64,000 nucleotides of DNA from Bacteroidota bacterium. GTDB lineage: Bacteria; Bacteroidota; Bacteroidia; Bacteroidales; CAIWKO01. Of the stretch, positions 1 to 8,058 are shown one piece after another. Every line of letters starts with the position of its first letter. Within the stretch, counting starts at the first letter, position 1. The stretch is from contig JBAXND010000016.1 in NCBI GenBank assembly GCA_037133915.1, forward strand, positions 1 to 64,000. Direction: 5' to 3'. A model generated the notes under the pieces. It saw only the letters and a list, made by a program, of their open reading frames with translations. It did no database searches and was not told the DNA's origin. A program made the translations under genes and the position numbers.

Positions 1-450
1 AGGGTGACTGATGATGAAAGCCCGGTGCATGTATCATTTTTCTTTTTCAGTAAAACAATAGAAAACAGAGTTATTGTTTTCCACTGTACAAAGTCCCTTT
101 CACCGCTACGGGGAAAGGGATTTAGGGATAGGGGCAGGCTCTGCGCTGGGATAGGGTGACTGATGATGAAAGCCCGGTGCATGTATCATTTTTCTTTTTC
201 AGTAAAACAATAGAAAACAGAGTTATTGTTTTCCACTGTACAAAGTCCCTTTCACCGCTACGGGGAAAGGGATTTAGGGATAGGGGCAGGCTCTGCGCTG
301 GGATAGGGTGACTGATGATGAAAGTCTGGTGCGCGATTTTTTTTATCTCCTGACTAAAATAAGAAACAGCATTAAAATTTTGCACAATGATAAGTCCTCC
401 CGATTTATCGGGAGGATTAAGGGATAGGGGTCGGCTGTCAGCTTCAGCTG
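1..450. repeat. Tandem array of 152-bp units with internal hairpin
   Basis: Unit 1 (1-152) and unit 2 (153-304) look identical over their full length; a third unit starts at 305 with the same first bases and then diverges. Each unit carries an inverted repeat, TCCCTTTC at 94-101 with GAAAGGGA at 113-120, and its equivalent 152 bp later. The diverged third unit has a perfect 10-bp hairpin in the same place (395-404 with 407-416, loop TT), followed by the same kind of AGGGATAGGGG(C/T)(A/C)GG tail. The array touches the window edge, so it may continue to the left. No gene is supported inside it; open frames across it only follow the repeat period. Confidence 0.85.
395..416. repeat. Perfect inverted repeat (REP-like hairpin)
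   Basis: TCCTCCCGAT at 395-404 is the exact reverse complement of ATCGGGAGGA at 407-416, with a two-base loop. It sits where units 1 and 2 of the neighbouring tandem array carry a weaker hairpin. No T-run follows on the plus strand, so a terminator role is not supported. Confidence 0.7.
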
Positions 451-641
451 TGCTGCGTTTGCAACGCGTGACAAGCGGGCTGAAAGGTAAAGGCTTAAGG
501 CTGAAAGCAAAAAAAACTTTTACCTTTTACCTTTTACCCTTCAACTATTTCAAATTTCAAGCTGTGCTGCGTTTCTGGGACAATAATTAACATGAATGAA
601 AATGAGTTTATTATCTTTGACTGTTAAAAGAAAAAGTTACT

Positions 642-923
642 ATGACAAAAGAAAATGCAATAAAACTATTTGAATCAAGAAAGGCACTTGTTTATTGGGA
701 TGACAAAGTAGAGAAATGGTACTTTTCGATAATAGATATTATCGAAATTCTAACTGAAAGCAAGAACTCCAGAAGGTATTGGAGTGATTTAAAAATAAAA
801 TTAAAACAAGAAGGAAGTCAACTGTACGAAAAAATCGTACAGTTGAAAATGAAGGCATCTGATGGAAAAATGAGAGAAACAGATGCCGCTGATACTGCCC
901 GGCATGCAGGCGAATTGCAATAG
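642..923 (+). pseudogene. Truncated Bro-N (phage antirepressor-type) domain protein
   Basis: The 93-residue product begins like the Bro-N domain proteins common in Bacteroidetes: FESRKALVYWDDKVEKWYFS, then IIDIIEILTES and a RRYWSDLKIKL block, then YEKIVQLKMKASDGK and a DAADT segment at about residues 81-85. In that family the chain continues for well over 100 more residues after the ADT position. Here it passes into an unrelated tail (TARHAGELQ) and stops. The first domain is therefore preserved but the rest of the gene is missing, most likely by deletion at about base 893. It lies next to the repeat array and 27 bp upstream of an unrelated hydrolase gene. A short functional DNA-binding peptide cannot be excluded. 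Family match is from memory of the domain, not from a search. Confidence 0.6.
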
Positions 924-950
924 TTCAATGCAGTATTATTATAAAGCGCT

Positions 951-1649
951 ATGAAAACATGGATTACTAAAAGCGGATATAAAATAACCCGGATAGTGTC
1001 GGGGAGAAGCAATGCTTTTTTGCTGACTGACGGGGAGAAAAATATTCTGATTGATACCTCCGTTTCGCGGATGTGGAGCCGGTTGCGGAAGAGGATAGAA
1101 CAATCAGGTGTAAACCGTATCGATTATCTGATACTGACTCATGCTCACTTTGATCATGCCGGCAGTGCGGCTAACATCCGGGAAGTATACAAAGCAAAGG
1201 TAATCGTCCATGAAGCTGAGGCGCAACATTTATCTGCCGGAAAACATAATTTGCCGGTTGGCACTACAGTCATTTCAAAGTTCCTTGTTAATGTTATCGG
1301 AAAGCGGTTTTTATCCGGATTTAAATCTGAGCCCTGCCTGCCCGATATTCCGGTTGATGCAACATTTGATCTGAGTAATATCGGATTTAACGCGTATCTG
1401 ATGCATACACCGGGTCACACAGCCGGTTCAGTGAGTCTGATTGTTGATGACGAGATAGCGATTGTTGGAGATACCCTGTTTGGAGTATTCGGATGGACGG
1501 TATTTCCACCTTTTGCCGAAGATGAAAAATTAATGATTACAAGCTGGGGAAAGCTGTTAGAGACAAAATGTTCGGAATTCCTGCCCGCACATGGCAGTGC
1601 AAACAGCCGGTCATTGGTGCAGAAAGATTATAATAAAAGGAAACAGTAA
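951..1649 (+). CDS. MBL-fold metallo-hydrolase
   Basis: A 232-residue protein of the metallo-beta-lactamase superfamily. The metal-binding signature HAHFDH is at residues 64-69, a further His in TPGHT at about 156, an Asp in VGDTLFG at about 174, and a last His in PAHG at about 214, which completes a two-metal site of the glyoxalase II/lactonase type. The middle holds the expected alternating strands (KVIVHEAEA, then IGFNAYLMHTPGH). There is no signal peptide, so a cytoplasmic hydrolase is likely. The substrate cannot be told from sequence; members hydrolyse thioesters, lactones or phosphodiesters. It stands alone on the plus strand, 27 bp after the truncated Bro-N gene and 116 bp before a secreted protein. 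Confidence 0.88.
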   Translation: MKTWITKSGYKITRIVSGRSNAFLLTDGEKNILIDTSVSRMWSRLRKRIEQSGVNRIDYLILTHAHFDHAGSAANIREVYKAKVIVHEAEAQHLSAGKHNLPVGTTVISKFLVNVIGKRFLSGFKSEPCLPDIPVDATFDLSNIGFNAYLMHTPGHTAGSVSLIVDDEIAIVGDTLFGVFGWTVFPPFAEDEKLMITSWGKLLETKCSEFLPAHGSANSRSLVQKDYNKRKQ

Positions 1650-1765
1650 GGAGGCGGACAGGCTCCTGCGGAGCTGTAAAAAAGAGTAAGAGTGTAGAAT
1701 AATGATTATTATTACGAAATGGATTTTATCATGAACACAGTACAACCCATATAAATTTTCATATT

Positions 1766-2656
1766 ATGAAAAAGATGCCGGTGATTATTATTATGCTGCT
1801 GCTTACGGTGCTGTATGCAAACGGGCAGCCGTACGCGTCTCTGTTCGGGAATGTGAAAACGAGCTGGAATGTTGCCTATTTTCTTAATTCGGAAACGACG
1901 ATCACCGATTCTCTGGTTGCCTGTAACGACACCATGATGAACGGCTATACGTATAAATACATCAGAGATTACGGCTACATGAACCTCGACGGGTTTCTGC
2001 GCGAAGATACTGCCACGGGCAGGGCGTGGTTCCTCGATAAATCCGCGCAGCCCCGGGAGTATTTAATCATGGATCTGAGCCTGAATGTTGGCGACACCTT
2101 CATCATTCCGCATTGTTATTATCCGGCCGATTCGGTCTGCATTGTCGATTCGGTAGTGTATGCGGGCGGGAAGAAAATTGTGTATTTAAGTTCATCGGCC
2201 GTACTTTATAATGACGGCGTTTTGGCTTTTATCGAGGGCATCGGTCCCAATACAGGTATCAACTTTCAGCAATTTCAGGCATCTGCTTATCATCCACCTG
2301 CGAGCCTGCTGTTATGTGCGTACAAAGACGGTGTTCAGTCTTATGCCAACACAAATCCCATATTCAGTTCATACTGTTTTGTTGATTGGATTGGAATCAG
2401 TGAGAACAGAAAGGAGGCTTCCGACCTGAGAATTTACCCCAATCCGTCCGATTACAAAATAGTTGCAGAATTTAGCGGAGCCATGCCATATAGCATTGAG
2501 ATATTCAACTCGGTAGGTCGGAGGATTACGTTCGTTAAGGATATTCGCCTTTCCCCGTTTGAGATAAACCTGTCGGATTACTCTCAAGGGATGTATCTGC
2601 TAAAAACCACCGACGGCAAAGGGAAATCTGAGGGGGTGAAGATTCTGCATTTATAA
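1766..2656 (+). CDS. Secreted protein with T9SS type A sorting domain
   Basis: A 296-residue protein with an N-terminal signal peptide (residues 1-20, hydrophobic core IIIMLLLTVLYANG, cleavage near GQ). The C-terminal 75-80 residues are a type IX secretion sorting domain: an LRIYPNPS start, an IEIFNSVGRRI strand, and an end of the form GMYLLKTTDGKGKSEGVKIL. The middle (about 20-215) has no domain that I recognise; it is rich in aromatic residues and in Asp/Thr, and looks like a beta-rich extracellular module. It is expected to cross the inner membrane by Sec and the outer membrane by the T9SS. It is the first of two clear T9SS cargo proteins in this window. Confidence 0.8.
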   Translation: MKKMPVIIIMLLLTVLYANGQPYASLFGNVKTSWNVAYFLNSETTITDSLVACNDTMMNGYTYKYIRDYGYMNLDGFLREDTATGRAWFLDKSAQPREYLIMDLSLNVGDTFIIPHCYYPADSVCIVDSVVYAGGKKIVYLSSSAVLYNDGVLAFIEGIGPNTGINFQQFQASAYHPPASLLLCAYKDGVQSYANTNPIFSSYCFVDWIGISENRKEASDLRIYPNPSDYKIVAEFSGAMPYSIEIFNSVGRRITFVKDIRLSPFEINLSDYSQGMYLLKTTDGKGKSEGVKILHL

Positions 2657-2679
2657 TTGAAGTGTAACCGAAGAAAATT

Positions 2680-3249
2680 ATGGCAGCAACCTTTTTTGAA
2701 ACGCAGCTGAAATTCAGAGACTGGCTGGAAGTGCATCACGACAGGGAAACTGAACTAACTGTCGGGTTTTACAAAGTAGGCAGCGGTAAACCTTCGCTTA
2801 CATGGTCGCAGTCGGTTGACCAGGCGCTCTGTTTCGGCTGGATAGACGGAGTACGCAAATCGATAGACAGTGAAAGCTATTGCATCCGTTTTACGCCAAG
2901 AAGAAAAACAAGTATCTGGAGTGCCGTCAACATTAAAAAAGTTGAAGAACTCACCAAAGCCGGGCTTATGAAACCGGAGGGACTGAAGGCGTTTGGTTTC
3001 CGCACCGAAAGTAAATCCGAAATATATTCTTTTGAAAGAGAGAACGCCCTTCTGGAAAAAGAGTATGAAAAACAATTTAAAAAGGACAAACCCGCCTGGG
3101 AATTTTTTCTGAAACAACCTCCTTCCTATAGAAAAACAATGACGCACTGGATTATGAGCGCCAAACAGGAAAAGACGCGACAGCAGCGCTTAATGAAAGT
3201 AATGGCCACGAGCGCACAGCAGCAGCGGGTGTTATTTCAAAAATTGTAA
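2680..3249 (+). CDS. YdeI/OmdA family protein
   Basis: A 189-residue soluble protein of the YdeI or OmpD-associated (OmdA) family. The typical marks are LEVHHDRETELTVGFYK near the N-terminus, TWSQSVDQALCFGWIDGVRK at about 42-61, and the block FTPRRKTSIWSAVNIKKVEE followed by a Lys/Glu-rich helical tail, with a C-terminal segment (RKTMTHWIMSAKQEKTRQQR) typical of the family. Members have been tied to bacteriocin protection in some bacteria, but the biochemical role is not settled. It starts 23 bp after the secreted protein, in the same direction; co-transcription is possible but there is no functional link visible. Confidence 0.82.
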   Translation: MAATFFETQLKFRDWLEVHHDRETELTVGFYKVGSGKPSLTWSQSVDQALCFGWIDGVRKSIDSESYCIRFTPRRKTSIWSAVNIKKVEELTKAGLMKPEGLKAFGFRTESKSEIYSFERENALLEKEYEKQFKKDKPAWEFFLKQPPSYRKTMTHWIMSAKQEKTRQQRLMKVMATSAQQQRVLFQKL

Positions 3250-3571
3250 ATTCCCCGGGAACAATACCTCTTCGATTGGATTGAATAAAATTATAACACA
3301 ATAACACTTTCGGCGGCATGCGCACAACCTGTGTTGCCATAGCCGGGAACGGCATCGTATGTTTTCTTTGAAGGAGACCTTGAAGAGACTGTATGTTGAG
3401 TGGTTGTTCGGAATTTCCGACTAATCACTCAGCACGGTGCCATTGTTGGGAAAACGCAAACAATGCGCTGAAGTGAAAGTCCTTCCACGGCCTTTTTCGG
3501 CTGCCGCATGTAACCCCGCGTAAAGAACTTCGTAAAAGCACCTTGAACATTATTATTCTAAACAACCTTTT
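3250..3571. other. Non-coding gap without recognised features
   Basis: 322 bp between the YdeI-family gene and the next plus-strand gene. The only open frames are very short, for example a 21-codon frame starting at about 3359. I see no hairpin with a T-run, no tRNA and no TAnnTTTG promoter element in a convincing position. The stretch 3308-3400 is more GC-rich than usual spacer DNA here, which may mean a decayed gene, but no family can be named. Confidence 0.5.
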
Positions 3572-4120
3572 ATGAGTGAACTTACCGTTGGAACCCGCAT
3601 AGATCATGATAAATATGGCGAGGGCGTTGTGAGCAGAATAAGCCTCTCCAGCTTTGAGGTGATTTTTGTGCGTGCCGGAAAGCTTGAGTTTTCGCGTACG
3701 TCAAAAGATTATACCATTCTTGAACAGCCCGAAACATCGGGCGGCGGTGGCGAGGCATCATCGTCTATGGATATCGACGAACTCGCGAAGGTGATTGCGG
3801 CCGTGCTCGATCAGTATGGCGGATTGCAGGAGATTGTTTCTATCGGCAGTCGCTGGACGGGTGGTAAGATGATTCTGCAGCCTGCCAATCCCGCGCAGGC
3901 ATCGAAAGAAATTCCTATTGAAGCATTCTTTCATAAAATCGTAATGCTGCGCGACCGCCTGAGGGTGCTTGAGCAGAACATCAATTCAAACGAAAAGCTC
4001 CTCGACGAGGAAAAGCTCAATCTGCAGCAGTATATTACTAGAATTTACGGAAGCTTGACTACGTTTAATATTCTGTTCAGCGAAAAGGACCATTATTTTG
4101 TAGGGACGGGCGGGAAATAA
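3572..4120 (+). CDS. Conserved hypothetical protein with N-terminal KYGEG motif
   Basis: A 182-residue soluble protein that I cannot place in a named family. Residues 1-50 (TVGTRIDHDKYGEGVVSRIS, then a strand-rich stretch) resemble the small SH3/Tudor-like module that follows a (H/K)xxFGxGxV motif in UvrD-type helicases and some Bacteroidetes proteins. A Gly/Ser linker (about 56-64) follows, then a mixed segment with WTGGKMILQPAN, and a C-terminal helix pair (about 122-165) with coiled-coil character (RLRVLEQNINSNEKLLDEEK). The last 11 codons plus stop lie inside a 57-bp direct repeat whose second copy is 365 bp downstream. A role in binding nucleic acid or protein is only a guess. Confidence 0.7.
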   Translation: MSELTVGTRIDHDKYGEGVVSRISLSSFEVIFVRAGKLEFSRTSKDYTILEQPETSGGGGEASSSMDIDELAKVIAAVLDQYGGLQEIVSIGSRWTGGKMILQPANPAQASKEIPIEAFFHKIVMLRDRLRVLEQNINSNEKLLDEEKLNLQQYITRIYGSLTTFNILFSEKDHYFVGTGGK

Positions 4121-4141
4121 TTGTTTCTAGCGGTCGAAGAA
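4085..4141. repeat. 57-bp direct repeat, copy 1 (duplicated gene junction)
   Basis: 54 of 57 bases match copy 2 at 4450-4506. The unit contains the last codons of the upstream plus-strand gene (encoding KDHYFVGTGGK and stop) and the last codons of the minus-strand DUF2148 gene (encoding FFDR and stop), separated by 8 bp. Only copy 1 is attached to the upstream gene and only copy 2 to the downstream gene. This is what a duplication of the convergent junction on either side of an inserted segment would leave. Confidence 0.85.
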
Positions 4142-4449
4142 CATAACAGGATATTGACCCTGTGGTTTGCTGCAACACTTCGCGGATATTTCTGTACTCT
4201 TTATTCTTGGGTACTTTTGTCTTGACACAAAAGTACCCAAAAGGTCAAGGCAAAATAATGCTTCTGCGCGCTCTGTAATATTGCTGAATTCCAGTGAAAG
4301 CGAGCAAGCTTCTTTCACGGAATTCTTCGCAATATTCCATTCACTCCAACGCCTGCCCGCAATTTTGCCCGGCCGGCGCACAAAAATCGGCGAAACATAT
4401 TAATGTTGAGACTGGAGCAGTTGAAAGCAAAAGAAAGACACGTATCAAT
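4142..4449. mobile_element. 308-bp palindromic insertion between direct repeats
   Basis: This segment lies exactly between the two 57-bp direct repeats. It contains a perfect 14-bp hairpin (4207-4220 with 4227-4240, loop CTTGAC, core GGGTACTTTTGT) and then a longer imperfect palindrome: GGCAAAAT (4249-) with ATTTTGCC (4342-4349), AATATTGC (4277-4284) with GCAATATT (4329-4336), AATTCC (4287-4292) with GGAATT (4319-4324), GTGAAAG (4294-4300) with CTTTCAC (4312-4318). No transposase frame is present, so it would be a non-autonomous, MITE-like element. The same two-part plan is found at 27815-28126. Its identity as a mobile element is inferred from structure and flanking duplication. Confidence 0.6.
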
Positions 4450-4506
4450 AAGGACCATTATTTTGTAGGGACGGGCGGGAAATAGGCGTTTCTAGCGGTC
4501 GAAGAA
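4450..4506. repeat. 57-bp direct repeat, copy 2
   Basis: Second copy of the unit at 4085-4141, with three adjacent substitutions (ATT changed to GGC after the GGAAATA). Its right end, 4492-4506, is the coding 3' end of the DUF2148 gene. Its left part is an orphan copy of the 3' end of the gene at 3572-4120. Confidence 0.85.
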
Positions 4507-5022
4507 AGGACTTTTGGATATCGCAGCCAGCGGTATCCCGAAGATTATTTTCACATCGTCGCCCAGCAATCCCAGCTCAAGAATTGCTTTTCCTGCAGAG
4601 AACATCACACGGTTATCGACGCGGTGGTTTGCCGCAACACTTGCGGCTGAGCCAATGGCAATGCCCAGATCAATATTGTTGAAGGCGCAGGGAACGGTCG
4701 GATGTAATTTTTTGTTGTCGCAATTCTCAAGTCCGCAGTTGCCGCAGAACTTCAAACCGAGCGGTTCAATGCGTGTTCCGGCAATAAAGAGGGCAGGGCA
4801 GAGGCGGAGATTTTTCGCGTCACGGTTGAAGAATTCCGTTCCGTTGCGACGGGCAATGATTTCCATTTTATTGGCGATGATGTCAATCTGCTTGCGGTCG
4901 GCAATGGCAAATACCAGTGAGTTTCTTCCACGTCCTTTCGGAGCGGTGCGGGCAGCCAGCAGCATCTTCTCTGCCACGTCCATCACGGCTTTGTCAAGAA
5001 TATCTTCTTCAGTAAACAACAT
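4492..5022 (-). CDS. DUF2148 ferredoxin-like domain protein
   Basis: A 176-residue protein. The N-terminal helix (FTEEDILDKAVMDVAEKMLL) and RTAPKGRGRN, the cysteine cluster CGNCGLENCDNKK at about 94-106 with further cysteines in RLCPALF and VPCAFNN, and a Gly-rich end (GIPLAAISKSPFFDR) fit the DUF2148 family, which is often annotated as containing a ferredoxin domain. The closely spaced cysteines suggest metal or Fe-S binding. ATG at 5020-5022 is preferred over a TTG three codons upstream, because homologues start at about this point. The gene is convergent with the hypothetical gene to its left, and its last five codons are within a 57-bp direct repeat. Function unknown. Confidence 0.8.
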   Translation of the reverse strand: MLFTEEDILDKAVMDVAEKMLLAARTAPKGRGRNSLVFAIADRKQIDIIANKMEIIARRNGTEFFNRDAKNLRLCPALFIAGTRIEPLGLKFCGNCGLENCDNKKLHPTVPCAFNNIDLGIAIGSAASVAANHRVDNRVMFSAGKAILELGLLGDDVKIIFGIPLAAISKSPFFDR

Positions 5023-5393
5023 AATTATCAATTAATAATTAACAATTAATAATAAAGGCATTTATTGTAATTCATCACTTCCTGAATTATTTTCAAATCG
5101 TCAAATTGTCGCATTTTCAAATTGACTAATTGTTCCGCCAAAGGCGGACTGCAGCTTCGCTCCAGCTCTTGACTTTTGACTTATGACTCACGACTCTTTC
5201 GGCGCATGCCGAATTCACCTTTTTTTATTATCATCATCCGTGCGCCGTCCGGGTTTGATTACTCTAATATTCTACAGACCTTAAACCCCTCCGGGGTAAT
5301 GTCAGATATTACATTTTACGCCATCTTTTAACTTTACAGACTTTATGAACTTTTGACTTTTGACTCTTGACTCTTGACTCACGACTTAACCTA
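5023..5393. other. Low-complexity spacer with short hairpins and microsatellites
   Basis: 371 bp with no supported gene. It contains AT-rich ATTAATAATTAAC-type repeats at 5029-5055, a TCCGCC-AAA-GGCGGA hairpin at 5134-5148, a TTCGGC-GCAT-GCCGAA hairpin at about 5199-5214, several GACTTTTGACTC-type repeats (5160-5196 and 5351-5380), and a heptamer run (CCTATTA) at 5390-5413 that reaches into the stop codon of the next gene. Similar GACTC repeats recur at 47223-47250. Confidence 0.7.
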
Positions 5394-6044
5394 TTACCTA
5401 TTACCTATTACCTGTTTCCCTTCCCGATAAACGACCACTTTCTCAACGCTGCCGTCTTCATTGTACCATGTTTCTTCGCCGTCTTTCAGATTGTTTTTGT
5501 ACTGAATGGTGCGGGTGGTTTTTCCGGTGCGTGTCATGCCGCGCTGTATGCCGCTGCCCAACGTAAATTCACCCTGACCGATGAGGATTCCGGATGAATC
5601 ATAATACTTCCATGTTCCGTTGTAAAGACCGTGTTTATATTGTCCGTCTATTTTCACTGTGCCGTCGGGATAAAACTCACGGTAGGCGCCATCAAGGCTG
5701 TCGTTGCAATAATTCTGTTCAATGAGTTTATATCCGCTTGCGTCCCGGCATATCGAAGTGCCGTTGCGCTTGTCGGCGGTGAAGTTTTCCTGAAGTTCAA
5801 TCTTACCGCTGAGAAAATAGCGTGTAAACGGTCCGTTTATTTTGTCGTCGGAATAATTGCATTCCATCTGCAGCACGCCGTTGGGCCAGTACCATCTGGC
5901 CATTCCGTTTTTGAGTCCGTGGCTGATGGTAATTTCCGATTTCAGTGCGCCATCGTCATAGTATTCTTTCTTTGTCCTGTTGCAGGACACTGTAAGAAGT
6001 GCAAGAAGTAAGAGGATGGGATATTTCACAAAGCCTGAATTCAT
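5394..6044 (-). CDS. YwqK-like MORN-variant repeat lipoprotein
   Basis: A 216-residue protein with a lipoprotein signal peptide (hydrophobic PILLLLALLTVSC, lipobox Cys at about 21) followed by six or so repeats of the form YYxDGxLKxExxxxxGxxNGxxxxYxxxG: EYYDDGALKSEITISHG, RWYWPNGVLQMECNY, REFYPDGTVKIDGQYKHG and ETWYNEDGSVEKVVVY are clear ones. This is the MORN_2/YwqK repeat pattern, a beta-hairpin repeat. The family is often labelled an antitoxin after B. subtilis YwqK, but here it would be an envelope-anchored protein and no toxin partner is seen. It starts 23 bp after the clpX stop and may be read through from the tig-clpP-clpX operon. Its stop codon lies in a heptamer repeat. Confidence 0.82.
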   Translation of the reverse strand: MNSGFVKYPILLLLALLTVSCNRTKKEYYDDGALKSEITISHGLKNGMARWYWPNGVLQMECNYSDDKINGPFTRYFLSGKIELQENFTADKRNGTSICRDASGYKLIEQNYCNDSLDGAYREFYPDGTVKIDGQYKHGLYNGTWKYYDSSGILIGQGEFTLGSGIQRGMTRTGKTTRTIQYKNNLKDGEETWYNEDGSVEKVVVYREGKQVIGNR

Positions 6045-6067
6045 GCGAACTTCAGTTTGGAGTGATG

Positions 6068-7318
6068 CTATGCAACTTTAAGAAATGACTTATGAGCCTT
6101 GCTCAGCTTTTCTTCGGCGAAGGCCAGGTCGATATGCAGGTCACCTTCAACGCCGTCAGACGGCATATTGAACATGGCATCTGTCATGATGGCTTCTATG
6201 ATGGAACGCAGCCCGCGGGCACCCAGCTTATATTCCACGGATTTCTCAACAATGAGGTCAAGGGCTTCATCGGAAAAAGACAGGTTTATTTTGTCCATTT
6301 CGAACAGCTTGATATACTGTTTTACCAGGGCGTTGTGCGGCTCCACCAGAATCCGTTTCAGCGTTTCGCGGTCGAGGGGGTCGAGGTGAGTAACTACGGG
6401 CAGGCGACCCACGAGTTCGGGAATGAGGCCGAAGCTGCGGATATCCTGCGGTGAGACGTATTTGTAGAGGTTGTCTTTATCAATCTGATCTTTTTCCTTA
6501 TCGGAACTGTAGCCAATCATGTTGGTCATCAGGCGGGCGCCGATTTTCTTATCGAGTCCGTCGAATGCGCCGCCGCAGAGGAATAAGATATTTTCCGTAT
6601 TGACGGCAATCATGCGCTGTTCGGGATGCTTGCGACCACCTTGCGGTGGTACGTTCACCGATGAACCTTCGAGCAGCTTCAGCAATGCCTGCTGAACGCC
6701 TTCGCCCGATACGTCACGGGTAATGGAAGGATTGTCGCTTTTGCGTGCAATCTTGTCAATTTCATCTATGAATACGATGCCGCGTTCGGCAGCTTCTACA
6801 TTATAATCAGCTACCTGCAGCAGGCGGGTGAGGATGCTTTCCACATCTTCGCCCACATAACCGGCTTCGGTAAGTACCGTAGCATCTGCAATGCAGAAGG
6901 GCACATGCAGCATTTTGGCGATGGTGCGTGCAAGTAAGGTTTTTCCGGTTCCTGTTTCTCCGACAAGGATAACATTTGATTTTTCAATTTCCACTTCGTC
7001 TTTCGAATCCTTTGCTTTTCCTTTTTTAGGCATGGCAAGAATACGTTTGTAGTGGTTGTACACAGCAACTGAAAGTATCTTCTTGGCTTCGTCCTGACCA
7101 ATCACGTACTGGTCGAGATACGCCTTTATTTCGCGTGGTTTCAGCAGTTCAATCTGCTTATGTTCGCTTTCCTTTTTAGTGACTTTTTCCTCACCGACAA
7201 TGACCTGCGCCTGCTCAACGCAATAATCGCAGATGTGGCCTTCGAGGCCGGCAATAAGCATTCCAACTTCGCTTTTCTTTCGTCCGCAGAACGAACATTT
7301 TTCTACTTCTTTTGCCAT
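6068..7318 (-). CDS. clpX: ATP-dependent Clp protease ATP-binding subunit ClpX
   Basis: A 416-residue AAA+ unfoldase, normal length. The N-terminal zinc-binding domain has Cys 8, 11, 30 and 33 (CSFC and CDYC). The P-loop GETGTGKT is at 120-127, Walker B with IVFIDEID at 181-188, the pore loop GYVGED at about 153-158, and the sensor region ([20 protein letters not shown]) near the C-terminus. ClpX hexamers unfold tagged proteins and thread them into ClpP in the cytoplasm. It lies 49 bp downstream of clpP in the conserved order tig-clpP-clpX, and is surely part of that operon. The IGF-type ClpP-docking loop appears here as MIGYSS at about 267-272. Confidence 0.97.
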   Translation of the reverse strand: MAKEVEKCSFCGRKKSEVGMLIAGLEGHICDYCVEQAQVIVGEEKVTKKESEHKQIELLKPREIKAYLDQYVIGQDEAKKILSVAVYNHYKRILAMPKKGKAKDSKDEVEIEKSNVILVGETGTGKTLLARTIAKMLHVPFCIADATVLTEAGYVGEDVESILTRLLQVADYNVEAAERGIVFIDEIDKIARKSDNPSITRDVSGEGVQQALLKLLEGSSVNVPPQGGRKHPEQRMIAVNTENILFLCGGAFDGLDKKIGARLMTNMIGYSSDKEKDQIDKDNLYKYVSPQDIRSFGLIPELVGRLPVVTHLDPLDRETLKRILVEPHNALVKQYIKLFEMDKINLSFSDEALDLIVEKSVEYKLGARGLRSIIEAIMTDAMFNMPSDGVEGDLHIDLAFAEEKLSKAHKSFLKVA

Positions 7319-7367
7319 TGGATGAATCTGTTTACACTAAAAAAAACAATGCAGCTAACCTGAAGAA

Positions 7368-8039
7368 TTACTTCTTGGTTTTTTGCAGTACTTCGTCAAT
7401 CATGCCATATTCCTTGGCTTCGGTAGCGGTCATCCAGAAATCGCGGTCAGCATCTTTCCATATTTTATCATATTTCTGACCTGAATGCAGCGCGATGATT
7501 TCATACAGTTCTTTCTTCAGTTTCTGAATTTCGCGTGCGGTGATTTCAATGTCCGATGCCTGTCCTTCGGCGCCGCCCATTGGCTGATGAATCAGTATGC
7601 GAGAGTGCTTAAGGGCGGTGCGTTTGCCTGTAACGCCTGCGCACAGCAGAATAGCGCCCATGGATGCTGCCATACCGGTACAGATGGTGGCTACATCGGG
7701 AGTGATGTACTGCATGGTGTCATAAATACCCAGACCTGCGTAAACGGAGCCGCCGGGAGTATTTAAATATATCTGAATATCTTTTTTGGCGTCGGCTGAT
7801 TCGAGGAAGAGCAGCTGTGCCTGAATAACGTTGGCGATATAATCGTCGATGGGTGTTCCGAGAAAAATGATGCGGTCCATCATCAGGCGTGAGAATACGT
7901 CAACCTCGCGGAAGTTCATCTGACGCTCTTCAATGATAGTACGTGTCATATCCTGTGCGGCGGCAAATTTATCAAGCCTGCTGCTGCTGATACCGAGATG
8001 CCCGGTGGCGAATTTCCTGAATTCTTTGCTGGAGTCCAT
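7368..8039 (-). CDS. clpP: ATP-dependent Clp protease proteolytic subunit ClpP
   Basis: A 223-residue serine protease of the ClpP family. The catalytic triad is visible: Ser126 in GMAASMGA, His151 in LIHQPMGG and Asp200 in ADRDFWMT. The oxyanion-loop segment [10 protein letters not shown] is at about 93-102. It forms the tetradecameric proteolytic chamber that works with ClpX. It starts 19 bp after the trigger factor gene stops and ends 49 bp before clpX, in the widely conserved tig-clpP-clpX operon. Confidence 0.97.
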   Translation of the reverse strand: MDSSKEFRKFATGHLGISSSRLDKFAAAQDMTRTIIEERQMNFREVDVFSRLMMDRIIFLGTPIDDYIANVIQAQLLFLESADAKKDIQIYLNTPGGSVYAGLGIYDTMQYITPDVATICTGMAASMGAILLCAGVTGKRTALKHSRILIHQPMGGAEGQASDIEITAREIQKLKKELYEIIALHSGQKYDKIWKDADRDFWMTATEAKEYGMIDEVLQKTKK

Positions 8040-8058
8040 AAGTCAGTTTTTAATGGGG

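Noticed and set aside
1..452. CRISPR array or protein gene in the direct repeats
   Set aside because: The unit is 152 bp with no unique spacers between short repeats, and open frames only follow the repeat period with no family similarity.
3359..3424. 21-codon peptide in the gap before the hypothetical gene
   Set aside because: Too short, no conserved pattern, no promoter or ribosome-binding context visible.
4167..4485. Two short plus-strand open frames in the palindromic insertion
   Set aside because: They run through the hairpins, show low-complexity Ser/Arg-rich translation, and one ends in the duplicated KDHYFVGTGGK end, which is only the direct repeat.
5394..6044. Toxin-antitoxin module for the YwqK-like protein
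   Set aside because: It has a lipoprotein signal and MORN-type repeats, and no toxin gene is adjacent; the neighbours are clpX and a spacer.
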